This document shows positions 1 through 8,078 of a stretch of DNA of 64,000 nt, in pieces (the stretch's first letter is position 1; each line of letters begins with the position of its first letter). Location: assembly GCA_030604885.1 (NCBI GenBank), contig JAUVUZ010000014.1, forward strand, positions 1 to 64,000. Reading direction: 5' to 3'. The translations under genes were made by a program, and so were the position numbers. Below the pieces are notes generated by a model that saw only the letters and a program-made list of their open reading frames with translations, had not been told where the DNA came from and made no database searches. This stretch comes from Alphaproteobacteria bacterium. Lineage in GTDB: Bacteria; Pseudomonadota; Alphaproteobacteria; Rhodospirillales; Rhodospirillaceae.

Positions 1-414
1 GACCGCCTCCACCGCCTCGGCGGCCTCCGCCTCCACCGCGGCGATGGCGTCGGCGCGGCGGCGCGCCTCGGCCCGCGCGGCGGCGAGCGCGGCGGCGAGA
101 CCCGCCGCCAGCAGCGCAAGGGTGAGACAGGCGGCGAGCGGCTCGCGGATTTCGAACAGGTAGCCGGTGCGGGCGAGGGCGGCGGCGGCGAGCGCCGTGC
201 CCACCACGTGGCAGATGCGGCGCGCCCAGCTTTCGGCGAGGAAGTAGCCGATCGGCGCGACCATGCCGTAGACCATGCCGAGAACCAGGAAGGCGGCGGC
301 CTCGGCATCGGGGCGCCGGCCCGTCGCCACCACCGCGAACGCCGGGGCGAGGGCCGCGCAGGAGACCAGCGCGGCGACCGTCAGAGCCGAGATTTCGCCC
401 AGAACGCGCGACAT
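1..414 (-). CDS. N-terminal part of an integral membrane protein, possibly sensory (cut by the window edge)
   Basis: The ATG at 412-414 (minus strand) opens a frame that runs unbroken to base 1, giving the first 138 residues of a longer protein. It begins MSRVLGEISALTVAALV and shows about four hydrophobic segments (roughly residues 8-30, 40-60, 68-85 and 93-112). An Ala/Glu/Arg-rich, probably coiled-coil stretch follows (about 113-138). This layout, a short membrane bundle running into a coiled coil, is common in histidine kinases, GGDEF proteins and chemoreceptors, but the output domain lies outside the window, so the function is unknown. It shares the strand of mcm, but a terminator separates the two. 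Confidence 0.6.
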   Translation of the reverse strand, partial: MSRVLGEISALTVAALVSCAALAPAFAVVATGRRPDAEAAAFLVLGMVYGMVAPIGYFLAESWARRICHVVGTALAAAALARTGYLFEIREPLAACLTLALLAAGLAAALAAARAEARRRADAIAAVEAEAAEAVEAV

Positions 415-491
415 GGCCCCTCCTCTTCCCGTCTTCCCGAATCGTCTCCCCGGTTGCGGCGACCTTGCAGTGACGGCGATCACGGCGCGCA

Positions 492-522
492 TAAAAAAAG
501 CACCGGGCCGAAGCCCGGTGCT
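492..522 (-). terminator. Rho-independent terminator of the methylmalonyl-CoA mutase gene
   Basis: A perfect 10-bp inverted repeat (AGCACCGGGC at 499-508 against 513-522) with a 4-nt loop is followed on the minus strand by a run of T (the A-run at 493-499). It begins 25 bases after the mcm stop codon. Confidence 0.9.
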
Positions 523-546
523 CTTTCACTCCGTATGCCGGACCGA

Positions 547-2703
547 TTACTCGGCGGCGGCGGCCGGAGCGCCGTTCAGGATGTTGAGAACCTGACGGGC
601 GCAGGTCGGCAGGTGGGTGCCCGGGCCGAACACGGCCTTGACGCCCGCCTTGAACAGGAAGTCGTAGTCCTGGGCCGGGATCACGCCGCCGCAGAACACG
701 ATCGGGTTCTTCATGCCGAGCTTCTTCAGCTCCGCGATCAGGGCCGGGGCGAGGGTCTTGTGACCCGCGGCGAGCGACGACACGCCGATGACGTGCACGT
801 CGTTCTCCACCGCCATCTTCGCGGCCTCTTCCGGGGTCTGGAAGAGCGGACCGACGTCGACGTCGAACCCGAGGTCGGCGAAGGCCGAAGCCACCACCTT
901 CTGACCGCGGTCGTGACCGTCCTGACCCATCTTCACGATGAGCATGCGCGGACGACGGCCTTCCTTCTCGGCGAACGCGTCGATGTCCTTCTTGAGGGCA
1001 TCGAACTCGCTGTCGCCTTCGAACGCCGAGCCGTACACGCCGGAGACGGTGCGGATCTGCGCGTTGTAACGGCCGACGACCTTCTCGATCGCGTAGGAGA
1101 TTTCGCCGACGGTGGCGCGAGCGCGGGTCGCGACGACGGCGAGATCCAGCAGGTTGCCCTTGCCCGACTCGGTCGCCTTGGTGATGGCGTCGAGGGCGGC
1201 CTGGCAGGCCTGCTCGTCACGGGTGGCGCGGATCTGCTTCAGACGGGCGATCTGCGACTCGCGGACGGCGGTGTTGTCGACCTCGAGGATCTCGATCGGC
1301 TCTTCCTTGGCGAGCTTGTACTTGTTCACGCCGACGACGACTTCGGTGCCGCGATCGATGCCGGCCTGACGGCGAGCCGCGGCCTCTTCGATCTTCAGCT
1401 TCGGCATGCCGGACTCGATCGCCTTCGCCATGCCGCCGAGCTCGGCGACTTCGTCGATCAGCTTCTGCGCTTCGACGATCAGCGAGTGGGTCAGGCTCTC
1501 GACGTAGTAGGAGCCGGCCATCGGATCGACGGTGTTGCAGATACCCGACTCTTCCTGAACGATGATCTGGGTGTTACGGGCGATACGGGCCGAGAACGGG
1601 GTCGGCAGCGCGATCGCTTCGTCCAGAGCGTTGGTGTGCAGGGACTGGGTGCCGCCAAGAGCAGCCGCCATGCATTCGATGGTGGTGCGGATGACGTTGT
1701 TGTAGGGGTCCTTCTCGGTCAGCGACACGCCCGAGGTCTGGCAGTGGGTGCGCAGCGCGAGCGAGTCCGACTTCTTCGGGTTGAACTGGCTCATCATGTT
1801 CGCCCACAGGAAGCGGGCGGCGCGCAGCTTCGCGATTTCCATGAAGAAGTTCATGCCGATCGCGAAGAAGAACGACAGGCGCGGAGCGAACGCGTCGACC
1901 GGCAGGCCGGTGGCGATCGCCGCCTTGGCGTACTCGAGACCGTCGGCGAGGGTGAACGCGAGCTCCTGGACCGCGGTCGCGCCGGCTTCCTGCATGTGGT
2001 AGCCGGAGATCGAGATCGAGTTGAAGCGCGGCATGTTCGCCGAGGTGTAGGCGATGATGTCGGAGATGATCCGCATCGACGGCGCCGGCGGGTAGATGTA
2101 GGTGTTACGAACCATGAACTCCTTGAGGATGTCGTTCTGGATCGTACCGGCCATGTCCTTCGGGGACACGCCCTGCTCTTCGCCCGCGACGATGTAGCCG
2201 GCGAGAACCGGAACCACGGCGCCGTTCATGGTCATGGAGACGGACATCTTGTCGAGCGGAATGCCGTCGAACAGGACCTTCATGTCTTCGATCGAGTCGA
2301 TCGCCACGCCGGCCTTGCCGACGTCGCCGACGACGCGCGGATGGTCGGAGTCATAGCCGCGGTGGGTGGCGAGGTCGAACGCCACCGACACGCCCTGCTG
2401 GCCGGCGGCCAGGTTCGCGCGGTAGAAGCGGTTGGACTCTTCGGCGGTCGAGAAACCGGCGTACTGACGGATCGTCCAGGGGCGCGCGGTGTACATGGTC
2501 GCGCGCGGGCCGCGGGTGAACGGCGGCAGGCCCGGGAAGGTGTTGATGTGCTCGAGGCCTTCCAGGTCCTCGGCGGTGTAGAGCGGCTTCACCTTGATGC
2601 CTTCGGGGGTCGTCTTGACCAGGGAGTCCCAGGTCTTACCCTTCAGGTCTTTCGAGACGGCTTCTTCCCAGGCAGCCCGGGACTGTTCGAATTTAACGGC
2701 CAT
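547..2703 (-). CDS. mcmA: Methylmalonyl-CoA mutase, adenosylcobalamin-dependent
   Basis: Interconverts (R)-methylmalonyl-CoA and succinyl-CoA in propionate metabolism, or in the reverse direction in PHA or C2 assimilation pathways. The 718-residue length matches the catalytic chain. The N-terminal two thirds form the substrate TIM barrel, including [21 protein letters not shown] near residue 85. The C-terminal cobalamin-binding domain carries the DxHxxG motif (DGHDRG, about 595-600), whose His is the lower axial B12 ligand. GGVIP and FGPGT later line the nucleotide pocket. The single-chain form needs no small subunit, and no mutA-like gene is adjacent. It appears monocistronic, with a good sigma-70-like promoter and a terminator. 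Confidence 0.96.
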   Translation of the reverse strand: MAVKFEQSRAAWEEAVSKDLKGKTWDSLVKTTPEGIKVKPLYTAEDLEGLEHINTFPGLPPFTRGPRATMYTARPWTIRQYAGFSTAEESNRFYRANLAAGQQGVSVAFDLATHRGYDSDHPRVVGDVGKAGVAIDSIEDMKVLFDGIPLDKMSVSMTMNGAVVPVLAGYIVAGEEQGVSPKDMAGTIQNDILKEFMVRNTYIYPPAPSMRIISDIIAYTSANMPRFNSISISGYHMQEAGATAVQELAFTLADGLEYAKAAIATGLPVDAFAPRLSFFFAIGMNFFMEIAKLRAARFLWANMMSQFNPKKSDSLALRTHCQTSGVSLTEKDPYNNVIRTTIECMAAALGGTQSLHTNALDEAIALPTPFSARIARNTQIIVQEESGICNTVDPMAGSYYVESLTHSLIVEAQKLIDEVAELGGMAKAIESGMPKLKIEEAAARRQAGIDRGTEVVVGVNKYKLAKEEPIEILEVDNTAVRESQIARLKQIRATRDEQACQAALDAITKATESGKGNLLDLAVVATRARATVGEISYAIEKVVGRYNAQIRTVSGVYGSAFEGDSEFDALKKDIDAFAEKEGRRPRMLIVKMGQDGHDRGQKVVASAFADLGFDVDVGPLFQTPEEAAKMAVENDVHVIGVSSLAAGHKTLAPALIAELKKLGMKNPIVFCGGVIPAQDYDFLFKAGVKAVFGPGTHLPTCARQVLNILNGAPAAAAE

Positions 2704-2774
2704 TGTGTTTCCCCTATTGAAGGGCGAACGCCCCTGCCGGTTTTCCGGCTTTTTGGGGGTTCGCGAGCGGCGGC

Positions 2775-2802
2775 ATTATACCCGAATAGGCAGGGCTGTC
2801 TA
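2775..2802 (-). promoter_or_regulatory. Sigma-70-type promoter of mcmA
   Basis: On the minus strand TAGACA (2797-2802) and a perfect TATAAT (2775-2780) are separated by 16 bases, about 72 bases upstream of the mcm ATG. An AT-rich -10 hexamer stands out in this GC-rich background. Inferred from consensus only. Confidence 0.6.
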
Positions 2803-2922
2803 CGGAACCCGGGCGAAATTTCAAGCCCCCCTTCACAACATCGTCCGGGGGCGTCACATTGGATCGGCCCCGGCCTCGGTGCGGGCGGGGCAAGTTCCTT
2901 CAATTCCACGAAAAGCCGACCG

Positions 2923-3807
2923 ATGACCAACCCGCGCTCCGGACTGTTCCGCCACATCGCCGCCTGCAACGCGATCGCGCCCGGGCCGTGGCCGCCGCTG
3001 GTGGCGGAGGGGCGCGCCGTCGCCTGGCCTTCCCCCGCCGCGCGGGTGGAAATGGCGAGTCACCCCGGGGATTTCCTCGACTGCGGCGACCACTGGCGGT
3101 TCGCGCCCGGGTGCGCCGACGCGGCCGCCCGCACCGCCGCCCTCGACCGTCTGGCGGAGCGCCTGCGGGCGCGCGGCGCGATCCGCGCGCCGCGCGGCGA
3201 ACGCTATGCGGTGGTGGCGGAATGGGGCGAACCGGCGCTCGCCACCCTCGACCGCGGCGCCGCCGAGGCGGTGGGGGTGCGCGCCTTCGGCGTCCACCTC
3301 AACGGCTATGTCCGCCGCGCCGACGGCCTGCACCTTTGGGTGTCCCGCCGCGCCCGCGACAAGGAGGTGGCGCCCGGCAAGCTCGACAACGTGGTGGCGG
3401 GCGGCCAGCCCGCCGGGCTGGGGCTGATGGACAACCTGGTGAAGGAGTGCGCCGAGGAGGCGTCGCTGCCCGCCGACCTGGCGCGCCGCGCGGTGCCGGT
3501 GGGGCTGGTGCGCTATTGCTTCACCGGCGAGCGCGGGCTGAAGCCCGACACCCTGTTCTGCTACGATCTCGAGTTCCCCGACGACGTGGTGCCCACCCCC
3601 GGCGACGACGAAAGCGAGGGCTTCGAGCTGTGGCCCGCCGCGCGCGTCCTCGACACCCTCGCCACCACCTGGGACTTCAAGTTCAACGTACCGCTGGTGA
3701 TCCTCGATTTCGCCCTGCGCCACGGCCTGCTTTCCCCCGAGACCTGCGCCGAATACACCGCCGTGGCCACCGGCCTGCGGCGCGATTTCCCGCGCTTCGA
3801 CGGCTGA
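2923..3807 (+). CDS. DUF4743-type Nudix hydrolase-like protein
   Basis: 294 residues. The N-terminal part (about 1-125) resembles the DUF4743 domain fused to Nudix folds in bacterial and fungal thiamine-pyrophosphokinase-related proteins. The Nudix fold spans about 125-275. The Nudix box is recognisable but imperfect: KECAEEASL (about 174) fits REUxEExGU, but the first conserved Glu of the box is not seen. Hydrolysis of a nucleoside-diphosphate-linked substrate is therefore a family-level guess. The ATG at 2923 gives the MTNPRSGLFRHI start typical of the family; a longer in-frame reading upstream is antisense to mcm and was rejected. The next gene starts 7 bases after its stop, so the two are probably co-transcribed. 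Confidence 0.8.
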   Translation: MTNPRSGLFRHIAACNAIAPGPWPPLVAEGRAVAWPSPAARVEMASHPGDFLDCGDHWRFAPGCADAAARTAALDRLAERLRARGAIRAPRGERYAVVAEWGEPALATLDRGAAEAVGVRAFGVHLNGYVRRADGLHLWVSRRARDKEVAPGKLDNVVAGGQPAGLGLMDNLVKECAEEASLPADLARRAVPVGLVRYCFTGERGLKPDTLFCYDLEFPDDVVPTPGDDESEGFELWPAARVLDTLATTWDFKFNVPLVILDFALRHGLLSPETCAEYTAVATGLRRDFPRFDG

Positions 3808-3814
3808 GGCGGCG

Positions 3815-4690
3815 ATGCTGTTTCTCGATTTCGAGGACGGGATCGCCGCGCTGGAGGCGGAACTCGCCGAATACCGCCACGGCGGCGGCGGCGAGGAGGA
3901 GGCGCGGCTGAAGGCGCGCATCGACCGTCAGATCGACGCCCTCTACGCCCGCCTCACCCCGTGGCAGACGGTGCAGGTGGCCCGCCACCCGGAGCGCCCG
4001 GCGGCGCGCGAGATCGTCCGCGCCCTCGGCGGCGGCTTCATCGCCCTGGCGGGGGACCGGCGCGGCGCCGACAGCCGCGGCGTGGTGGGCGGCATCGCGC
4101 GGCTGCGCGACCACGGCGTGGTGCTGATCGGCCACGACCGCGACCCCGGCGACGACGCCGCGGCGCTGCGCAAGACCGCGCGCATGCTGCGCCTCGCCGA
4201 CCGCTTCCGCCTGCCCGCGGTGCTGGTGGCGGGCGGCGCCTATGCGGACCCCGACGCCCTCGGCGCCTGCCTCGACGCGGCGCTCGACCTGCGGGTGCCG
4301 CTGGTGGCGGTGGTCTCGGGCGCCCTCGCCGGGCCGGGGGCGGCGCTGCCGCTCGCCGCCGACACGGTGCTGATGCTGGAACACGCCTGCCTCTCCGCCG
4401 CGACGCCGGAGGAGGCGGCCACCGCCTTCTGGCCGCCGGGCGGCGACGCGGCGCGCACCCTGGCCGCCGCCGCCGAGAGCCTCGGCCTCACCGCCCGGGC
4501 GCTGGCTGCGCAGGGGCTGGTGGACGCGGTGGTGGCCGAACCGGCGGGCGGCGCCCACCGCCACCCGCGCGCCGCCGCCGGGGCGATCGCCGCGGCGGTG
4601 CTGGCGCGGCTGGACGCGGCGCGGCTGGTGGAAGGCGGCCTGCTGCGGGCGAAACGGCGCGAGCGTCTGGCCGGGTTCGGGCGGGCGTAG
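3815..4690 (+). CDS. Divergent AccA paralogue (acetyl-CoA carboxylase alpha-subunit-like)
   Basis: 291 residues, somewhat shorter than a standard AccA (about 315-320). The N terminus keeps the AccA signature: MLFLDFEDGIAALEAEL, then LTPWQTVQVARHPERP at 47-62 and the GDRRGAD region at 80. Further on, the order of AccA segments is kept, but the glycine-rich oxyanion and CoA-site motifs are replaced. DTPGAYPGIGAEERGQ-type sequence appears as AGGAYADPDALGA (139-151), and GEGGSGGALA appears as SGALAGPGAA (168-177). It is clearly homologous to AccA but probably not an active carboxyltransferase; a regulatory or decayed copy is possible. Expressed with the upstream Nudix gene (7-base gap). Confidence 0.7.
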   Translation: MLFLDFEDGIAALEAELAEYRHGGGGEEEARLKARIDRQIDALYARLTPWQTVQVARHPERPAAREIVRALGGGFIALAGDRRGADSRGVVGGIARLRDHGVVLIGHDRDPGDDAAALRKTARMLRLADRFRLPAVLVAGGAYADPDALGACLDAALDLRVPLVAVVSGALAGPGAALPLAADTVLMLEHACLSAATPEEAATAFWPPGGDAARTLAAAAESLGLTARALAAQGLVDAVVAEPAGGAHRHPRAAAGAIAAAVLARLDAARLVEGGLLRAKRRERLAGFGRA

Positions 4691-4772
4691 CGCCCCTGCA
4701 TTTTTTGTCTTGCGCCCGGGCCGCGAAACGCGTATCAAGTCGCCCTTGCCCGCGACGAGCGGTCAAGACCAA

Positions 4773-4849
4773 GCGCCCGTAGCTCAATTGGATAGAGCAT
4801 CTGACTACGGATCAGAAGGCTAGGGGTTCGAATCCTCTCGGGCGCGCCA
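4773..4849 (+). tRNA. tRNA-Arg(ACG)
   Basis: 77-nt cloverleaf including an encoded 3' CCA. Acceptor stem GCGCCCG pairs with CGGGCGC; the D-loop has AGCTCAATTGGATAGAGC. The anticodon stem TCTGA/TCAGA encloses loop CTACGGA with anticodon ACG; the T-arm is GGGGTTCGAATCCTC. Followed 13 bases later by a terminator. Confidence 0.97.
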
Positions 4850-4861
4850 CTTCCCCCTCCA

Positions 4862-4884
4862 CCCGCCGCATCGGCGGGTTTTTT
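4862..4884 (+). terminator. Terminator after tRNA-Arg
   Basis: Seven-base-pair stem CCCGCCG/CGGCGGG (4862-4868, 4872-4878) followed directly by six T (4879-4884). Confidence 0.85.
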
Positions 4885-4889
4885 GTTGC

Positions 4890-6083
4890 CTATTCGGCGG
4901 CGGCCTTGGCGGGTTCGGGCCGGGGGCCGAGCAGCCAGCGGTCGGTGGTGCGCCGCCACGCCTTGCGCGCCGGATCCTCGAGGAAGCGGTAGGTGAGCAC
5001 CGACAGCACGTAGGTGGCCGCCAGCGCCGCCAGCAGCGACATCACCACCGCGCCGTCGCCGGTGCCGAACAGCCGCGGGAACACGAACGACACGATCAGC
5101 GTCGCGGTGACGGTGTGCAGCATGTAGATGGCGTAGGTGAGTTCGGCCAGGCCGGAAAAGCCCTTCCACGCCGGGATCAGCGCCACGCCCTTCTCGTCGG
5201 CGACGAAGTGCACGAACACCGCGGCGTAGACCAGCAGCAGCGAGAGCGCGGGCGGCGCGTTGCCCATCAGCGCCACCATCATCGTCGCGAACACCAGGTT
5301 GCCCGCCGGGCGGATCGCCCGCGCCGGGATCCACCGCGCCCACAGCCCCCGGTGCAGGTAGATGTAAACCCCGAGGGAGAACCCCACCGCCGCGCGTTCG
5401 AGGAACGACACGTTGTAGCCCGGCGGCGCCGGGAAGTGTTCCAGCGCCAACGCCACCCCCAGCTCCGCCAGCAACGCGATCAGCCCCAGGGCCAGCGCGC
5501 CCCTGAGGGCGGAGCCGCGGATCAGCCACAGCAGCAGGGGGAAAATGAGATAGCAGAAGAACTCGGCGCTCACCGACCAACTGACGTAGTTGAAGGTGAA
5601 TCCCTCGCCGAACCCCCAGGCGTGCACCAGCAGCAGGTTGGGGAGAAAATCGCCGAAGTCGTAGCGTTCCGGATTGATCACCCGCAGCATCCCGCTCACG
5701 GCGGCGGCGCCGATCGCGGCGTAGAACAGCAGGGTGGCGAGGTGCAGGGGATAGAGCCGGGCGAGGCGCGCCGACACGAACGCGGCGTAGCGCGGCAGGG
5801 TGTCGAGCCGCCCGGCGTAGACCATCGCGATGACGATGCCGGAAATGACGAAGAACAGGTCGACGAAATACGGGAATTGCTGGGTGAACGGCTTGGTGTA
5901 GGGGATCGCGTGGGCGAGATAGATGTTGTAGTGGAACAACACGATGCCGACCGAGGCGATCAGGCGCAGCCCGTCGAGGTTGCGATACGACTGGTGCGGG
6001 CCGGGCGGCGGCGCAAGCAGGGCGAGCCACCGGGTTCCCCCGGGTGCGGCGTTCCGGCCGAGCCGTGCCAGCGACACCCTCAT
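4890..6083 (-). CDS. Acyltransferase family 3 membrane protein
   Basis: 397 residues with about ten hydrophobic segments. It shows the features of the OafA/NodX-like acyltransferase-3 family: NLDGLRLIASVGIVLFHY near residue 35, with the family's catalytic-type His; FVDLFFVISG (about 75); and RLARLYPLHL (about 107). Members transfer acetyl or other acyl groups to sugars of LPS O-antigen, exopolysaccharide or peptidoglycan at the inner membrane; the substrate here is unknown. The ATG at 6083 (MRVSLARLGR) was chosen because it precedes the first membrane segment; longer in-frame readings run into the antiporter gene. A 101-base gap separates it from the upstream antiporter gene. Confidence 0.87.
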   Translation of the reverse strand: MRVSLARLGRNAAPGGTRWLALLAPPPGPHQSYRNLDGLRLIASVGIVLFHYNIYLAHAIPYTKPFTQQFPYFVDLFFVISGIVIAMVYAGRLDTLPRYAAFVSARLARLYPLHLATLLFYAAIGAAAVSGMLRVINPERYDFGDFLPNLLLVHAWGFGEGFTFNYVSWSVSAEFFCYLIFPLLLWLIRGSALRGALALGLIALLAELGVALALEHFPAPPGYNVSFLERAAVGFSLGVYIYLHRGLWARWIPARAIRPAGNLVFATMMVALMGNAPPALSLLLVYAAVFVHFVADEKGVALIPAWKGFSGLAELTYAIYMLHTVTATLIVSFVFPRLFGTGDGAVVMSLLAALAATYVLSVLTYRFLEDPARKAWRRTTDRWLLGPRPEPAKAAAE

Positions 6084-6184
6084 CCGCCCTCTCCGATCCT
6101 GGAACGAGTGCAGACTCAAATGGCCTCCGCCCGGCCGATGACAAGGCCCGGAAACGCAGATTCCGTCAGCGACCCTGCCCCAAT

Positions 6185-7981
6185 TCAGATGGATGCGCCA
6201 TTGAGGCCCGGTTCGGCGTTGGGCGAGGGCGGCGGCGAATCCTCGTGGGCGAGGCGGCGGACGATCGCGCGCGCCACCTCGCGGGTGCCGGTGACGACGG
6301 AGTCCGCGCCCATGTCGGCCATGTGCTGGGCGTCGGCCTCGGTGTAGGCGCGGGCGAGGATTTCGAGCTTGGGGTTGGCGGCGCGCGCCTGCTGCACCAC
6401 CTGCCCGGCCTCGAACGCCTGCGGAATCGCGACGACCAGTTGGCGCGCCCCGGCGATGTTGGCGGCGGCGAGAATCTCCTGGTCGGCGGCGTTGCCCACC
6501 AGCACCTCGGCCCCTTCCGCGCGCAGCCGCTCGGCGCGGCTGTAGGATTCCTCCAGCACCAGGAACGGCGCGCCGCGTTCGCTCAAGGCCGCGACGACGT
6601 GGCGGCCCACCTCGCCGGAGCCGACCACCACCACGTGGTCGGAGAGTTCGGTGACCGGCGGCGGTCCGTCGTGCCGCTCCTCCGTCGGCTCCCTCGCCTC
6701 GGATTCCTGCACCGTGGGCGACGCCACCTCGGCCTCGGGTTCGGGCGCCGCCGCCTGGGCGCGCTCCTCGATACGGGCGCGCAGCCGGTCCACCAGCACG
6801 AACGCCAGCGGATTGAAGAGAATCGAGAGGATCGCACCCGCGAGAATGAGGTTGCGCGCCTCCTCCGACAGCACCCCCTGGCGCACCCCCAGCTCGGCGA
6901 GAATGAACGAGAATTCGCCGATCTGCGCGAGGCTGGCGGAAATCGTCAACGCGGTGCCGGGGGGATAGCGGAACAGCCGCACGATCACGAACGCCGCCGC
7001 CGACTTGCCGATCAGCACGATGAACAGCACCGCCGCCACCGGCAGCGGATTGCGGATCAGCTCCATCGGGTCGAACAGCATGCCGACGGAGACGAAGAAC
7101 AGCACCGCGAAGGCGTCGCGCAGCGGCAGGGTTTCCTGCGCCGCCTGGTGGGAAAGCTCGGACTCGCTCAGCACCATCCCCGCGAAGAACGCGCCGAGGG
7201 CGAGGGAGACGCCGAACACCACGGTGGCGCCCCAGGCGACGCCGAGCGCGATCGCCAGCACCGCGAGGCGGAACAGCTCGCGCGAGCCCATGTGCGCCAC
7301 CGCGTGCAGCATCCACGGAATCGCCCGCCGCCCCACCACCATCATCAGCGCCACGAACACCGCCACCTTGGCGAGGGTGATGCCGACGACCCCCCACAGG
7401 CCGAGGCCGAACTCGGCGGAGAGGCGCGCGGCGAACACGTCGCCCCCCTGCTCGCCGGTGGCCCCGGCGAGGGCGGGCAGCAGCACCAGCACCAGCACCA
7501 TCGCGATGTCCTCGACCACCAGCCAGCCCACCGCGATGCGGCCGCGGTTGGTGTCGAGCAGGCGGCGCTCCTGCAACGCGCGCAACAGCACCACGGTGCT
7601 GGCGACCGAGAGCGCGAGGCCGAACACCAGCGCCTCGGACAGCGGCCAGCCCATGATCTCGGCCAGGGCGATGCCCAGCAGCGTCGCCACGCCGATCTGC
7701 GCCATCGCCCCCGGCACCGCGATCTTCGAGACCGAGGCCAGGTCCTTCCACGAGAAATGCAGGCCGACGCCGAACATCAGCAGGATCACGCCGATTTCGG
7801 CGAGTTGGGAGGCGAACCCCTGGTCGGCGACGAAGCCCGGCGAATGGGGGCCGACGAGAATGCCCGCCACCAGATAGCCGATCAGCGGCGACACCCGGAA
7901 GCGCGCCGCGAGCGCGCCGAGCAGGAACGCCAGGGTGATGCCGACGACGATGGTGGAGATCAGGGGCGTGACGTGGTTCAT
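6185..7981 (-). CDS. Kef-type K+/H+ (CPA2) antiporter, YbaL-like
   Basis: 598 residues. The N-terminal membrane domain (about 12 segments, 1-390) is of the CPA2 Na+/H+ exchanger type, with GVILLMFGVGLHFS (about 65) and LFFVSVGMLFDP (about 295). A Glu-rich linker (390-440) leads to a cytoplasmic RCK/TrkA-N domain that starts with VVVGSGEVGRHV (about 450), a Rossmann nucleotide-binding turn. The start MNHVTPLI matches YbaL proteins; an ATG three codons upstream is possible. Family members export K+ in exchange for H+ under ligand or redox control. It lies downstream of the TRAP genes on the same strand, with a hairpin between. Confidence 0.9.
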   Translation of the reverse strand: MNHVTPLISTIVVGITLAFLLGALAARFRVSPLIGYLVAGILVGPHSPGFVADQGFASQLAEIGVILLMFGVGLHFSWKDLASVSKIAVPGAMAQIGVATLLGIALAEIMGWPLSEALVFGLALSVASTVVLLRALQERRLLDTNRGRIAVGWLVVEDIAMVLVLVLLPALAGATGEQGGDVFAARLSAEFGLGLWGVVGITLAKVAVFVALMMVVGRRAIPWMLHAVAHMGSRELFRLAVLAIALGVAWGATVVFGVSLALGAFFAGMVLSESELSHQAAQETLPLRDAFAVLFFVSVGMLFDPMELIRNPLPVAAVLFIVLIGKSAAAFVIVRLFRYPPGTALTISASLAQIGEFSFILAELGVRQGVLSEEARNLILAGAILSILFNPLAFVLVDRLRARIEERAQAAAPEPEAEVASPTVQESEAREPTEERHDGPPPVTELSDHVVVVGSGEVGRHVVAALSERGAPFLVLEESYSRAERLRAEGAEVLVGNAADQEILAAANIAGARQLVVAIPQAFEAGQVVQQARAANPKLEILARAYTEADAQHMADMGADSVVTGTREVARAIVRRLAHEDSPPPSPNAEPGLNGASI

Positions 7982-8031
7982 CGGCGGCATCCGGCGGCAG
8001 GAGGGACTTCGGGAAGGCCCACAAAGAATGG

Positions 8032-8067
8032 GGTCGCGGCGCCCGATTCCGCAAGGGCGCCGCGACC
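8032..8067 (-). terminator. Strong hairpin after the TAXI-TRAP permease gene
   Basis: Perfect 13-bp stem (8032-8044 with 8055-8067) and 10-nt loop starting 11 bases after the permease stop. No clean T-run follows, so it may slow RNA decay or only partly terminate. Confidence 0.5.
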
Positions 8068-8078
8068 TTGGCGGCCGT

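Noticed and set aside
208-3807. A 1199-codon open frame on the plus strand starting at 208
   Set aside because: Its first three quarters are antisense to mcm and low-complexity Arg/Asp/His-rich, an artefact of high GC. Only the segment from 2923 is a real gene.
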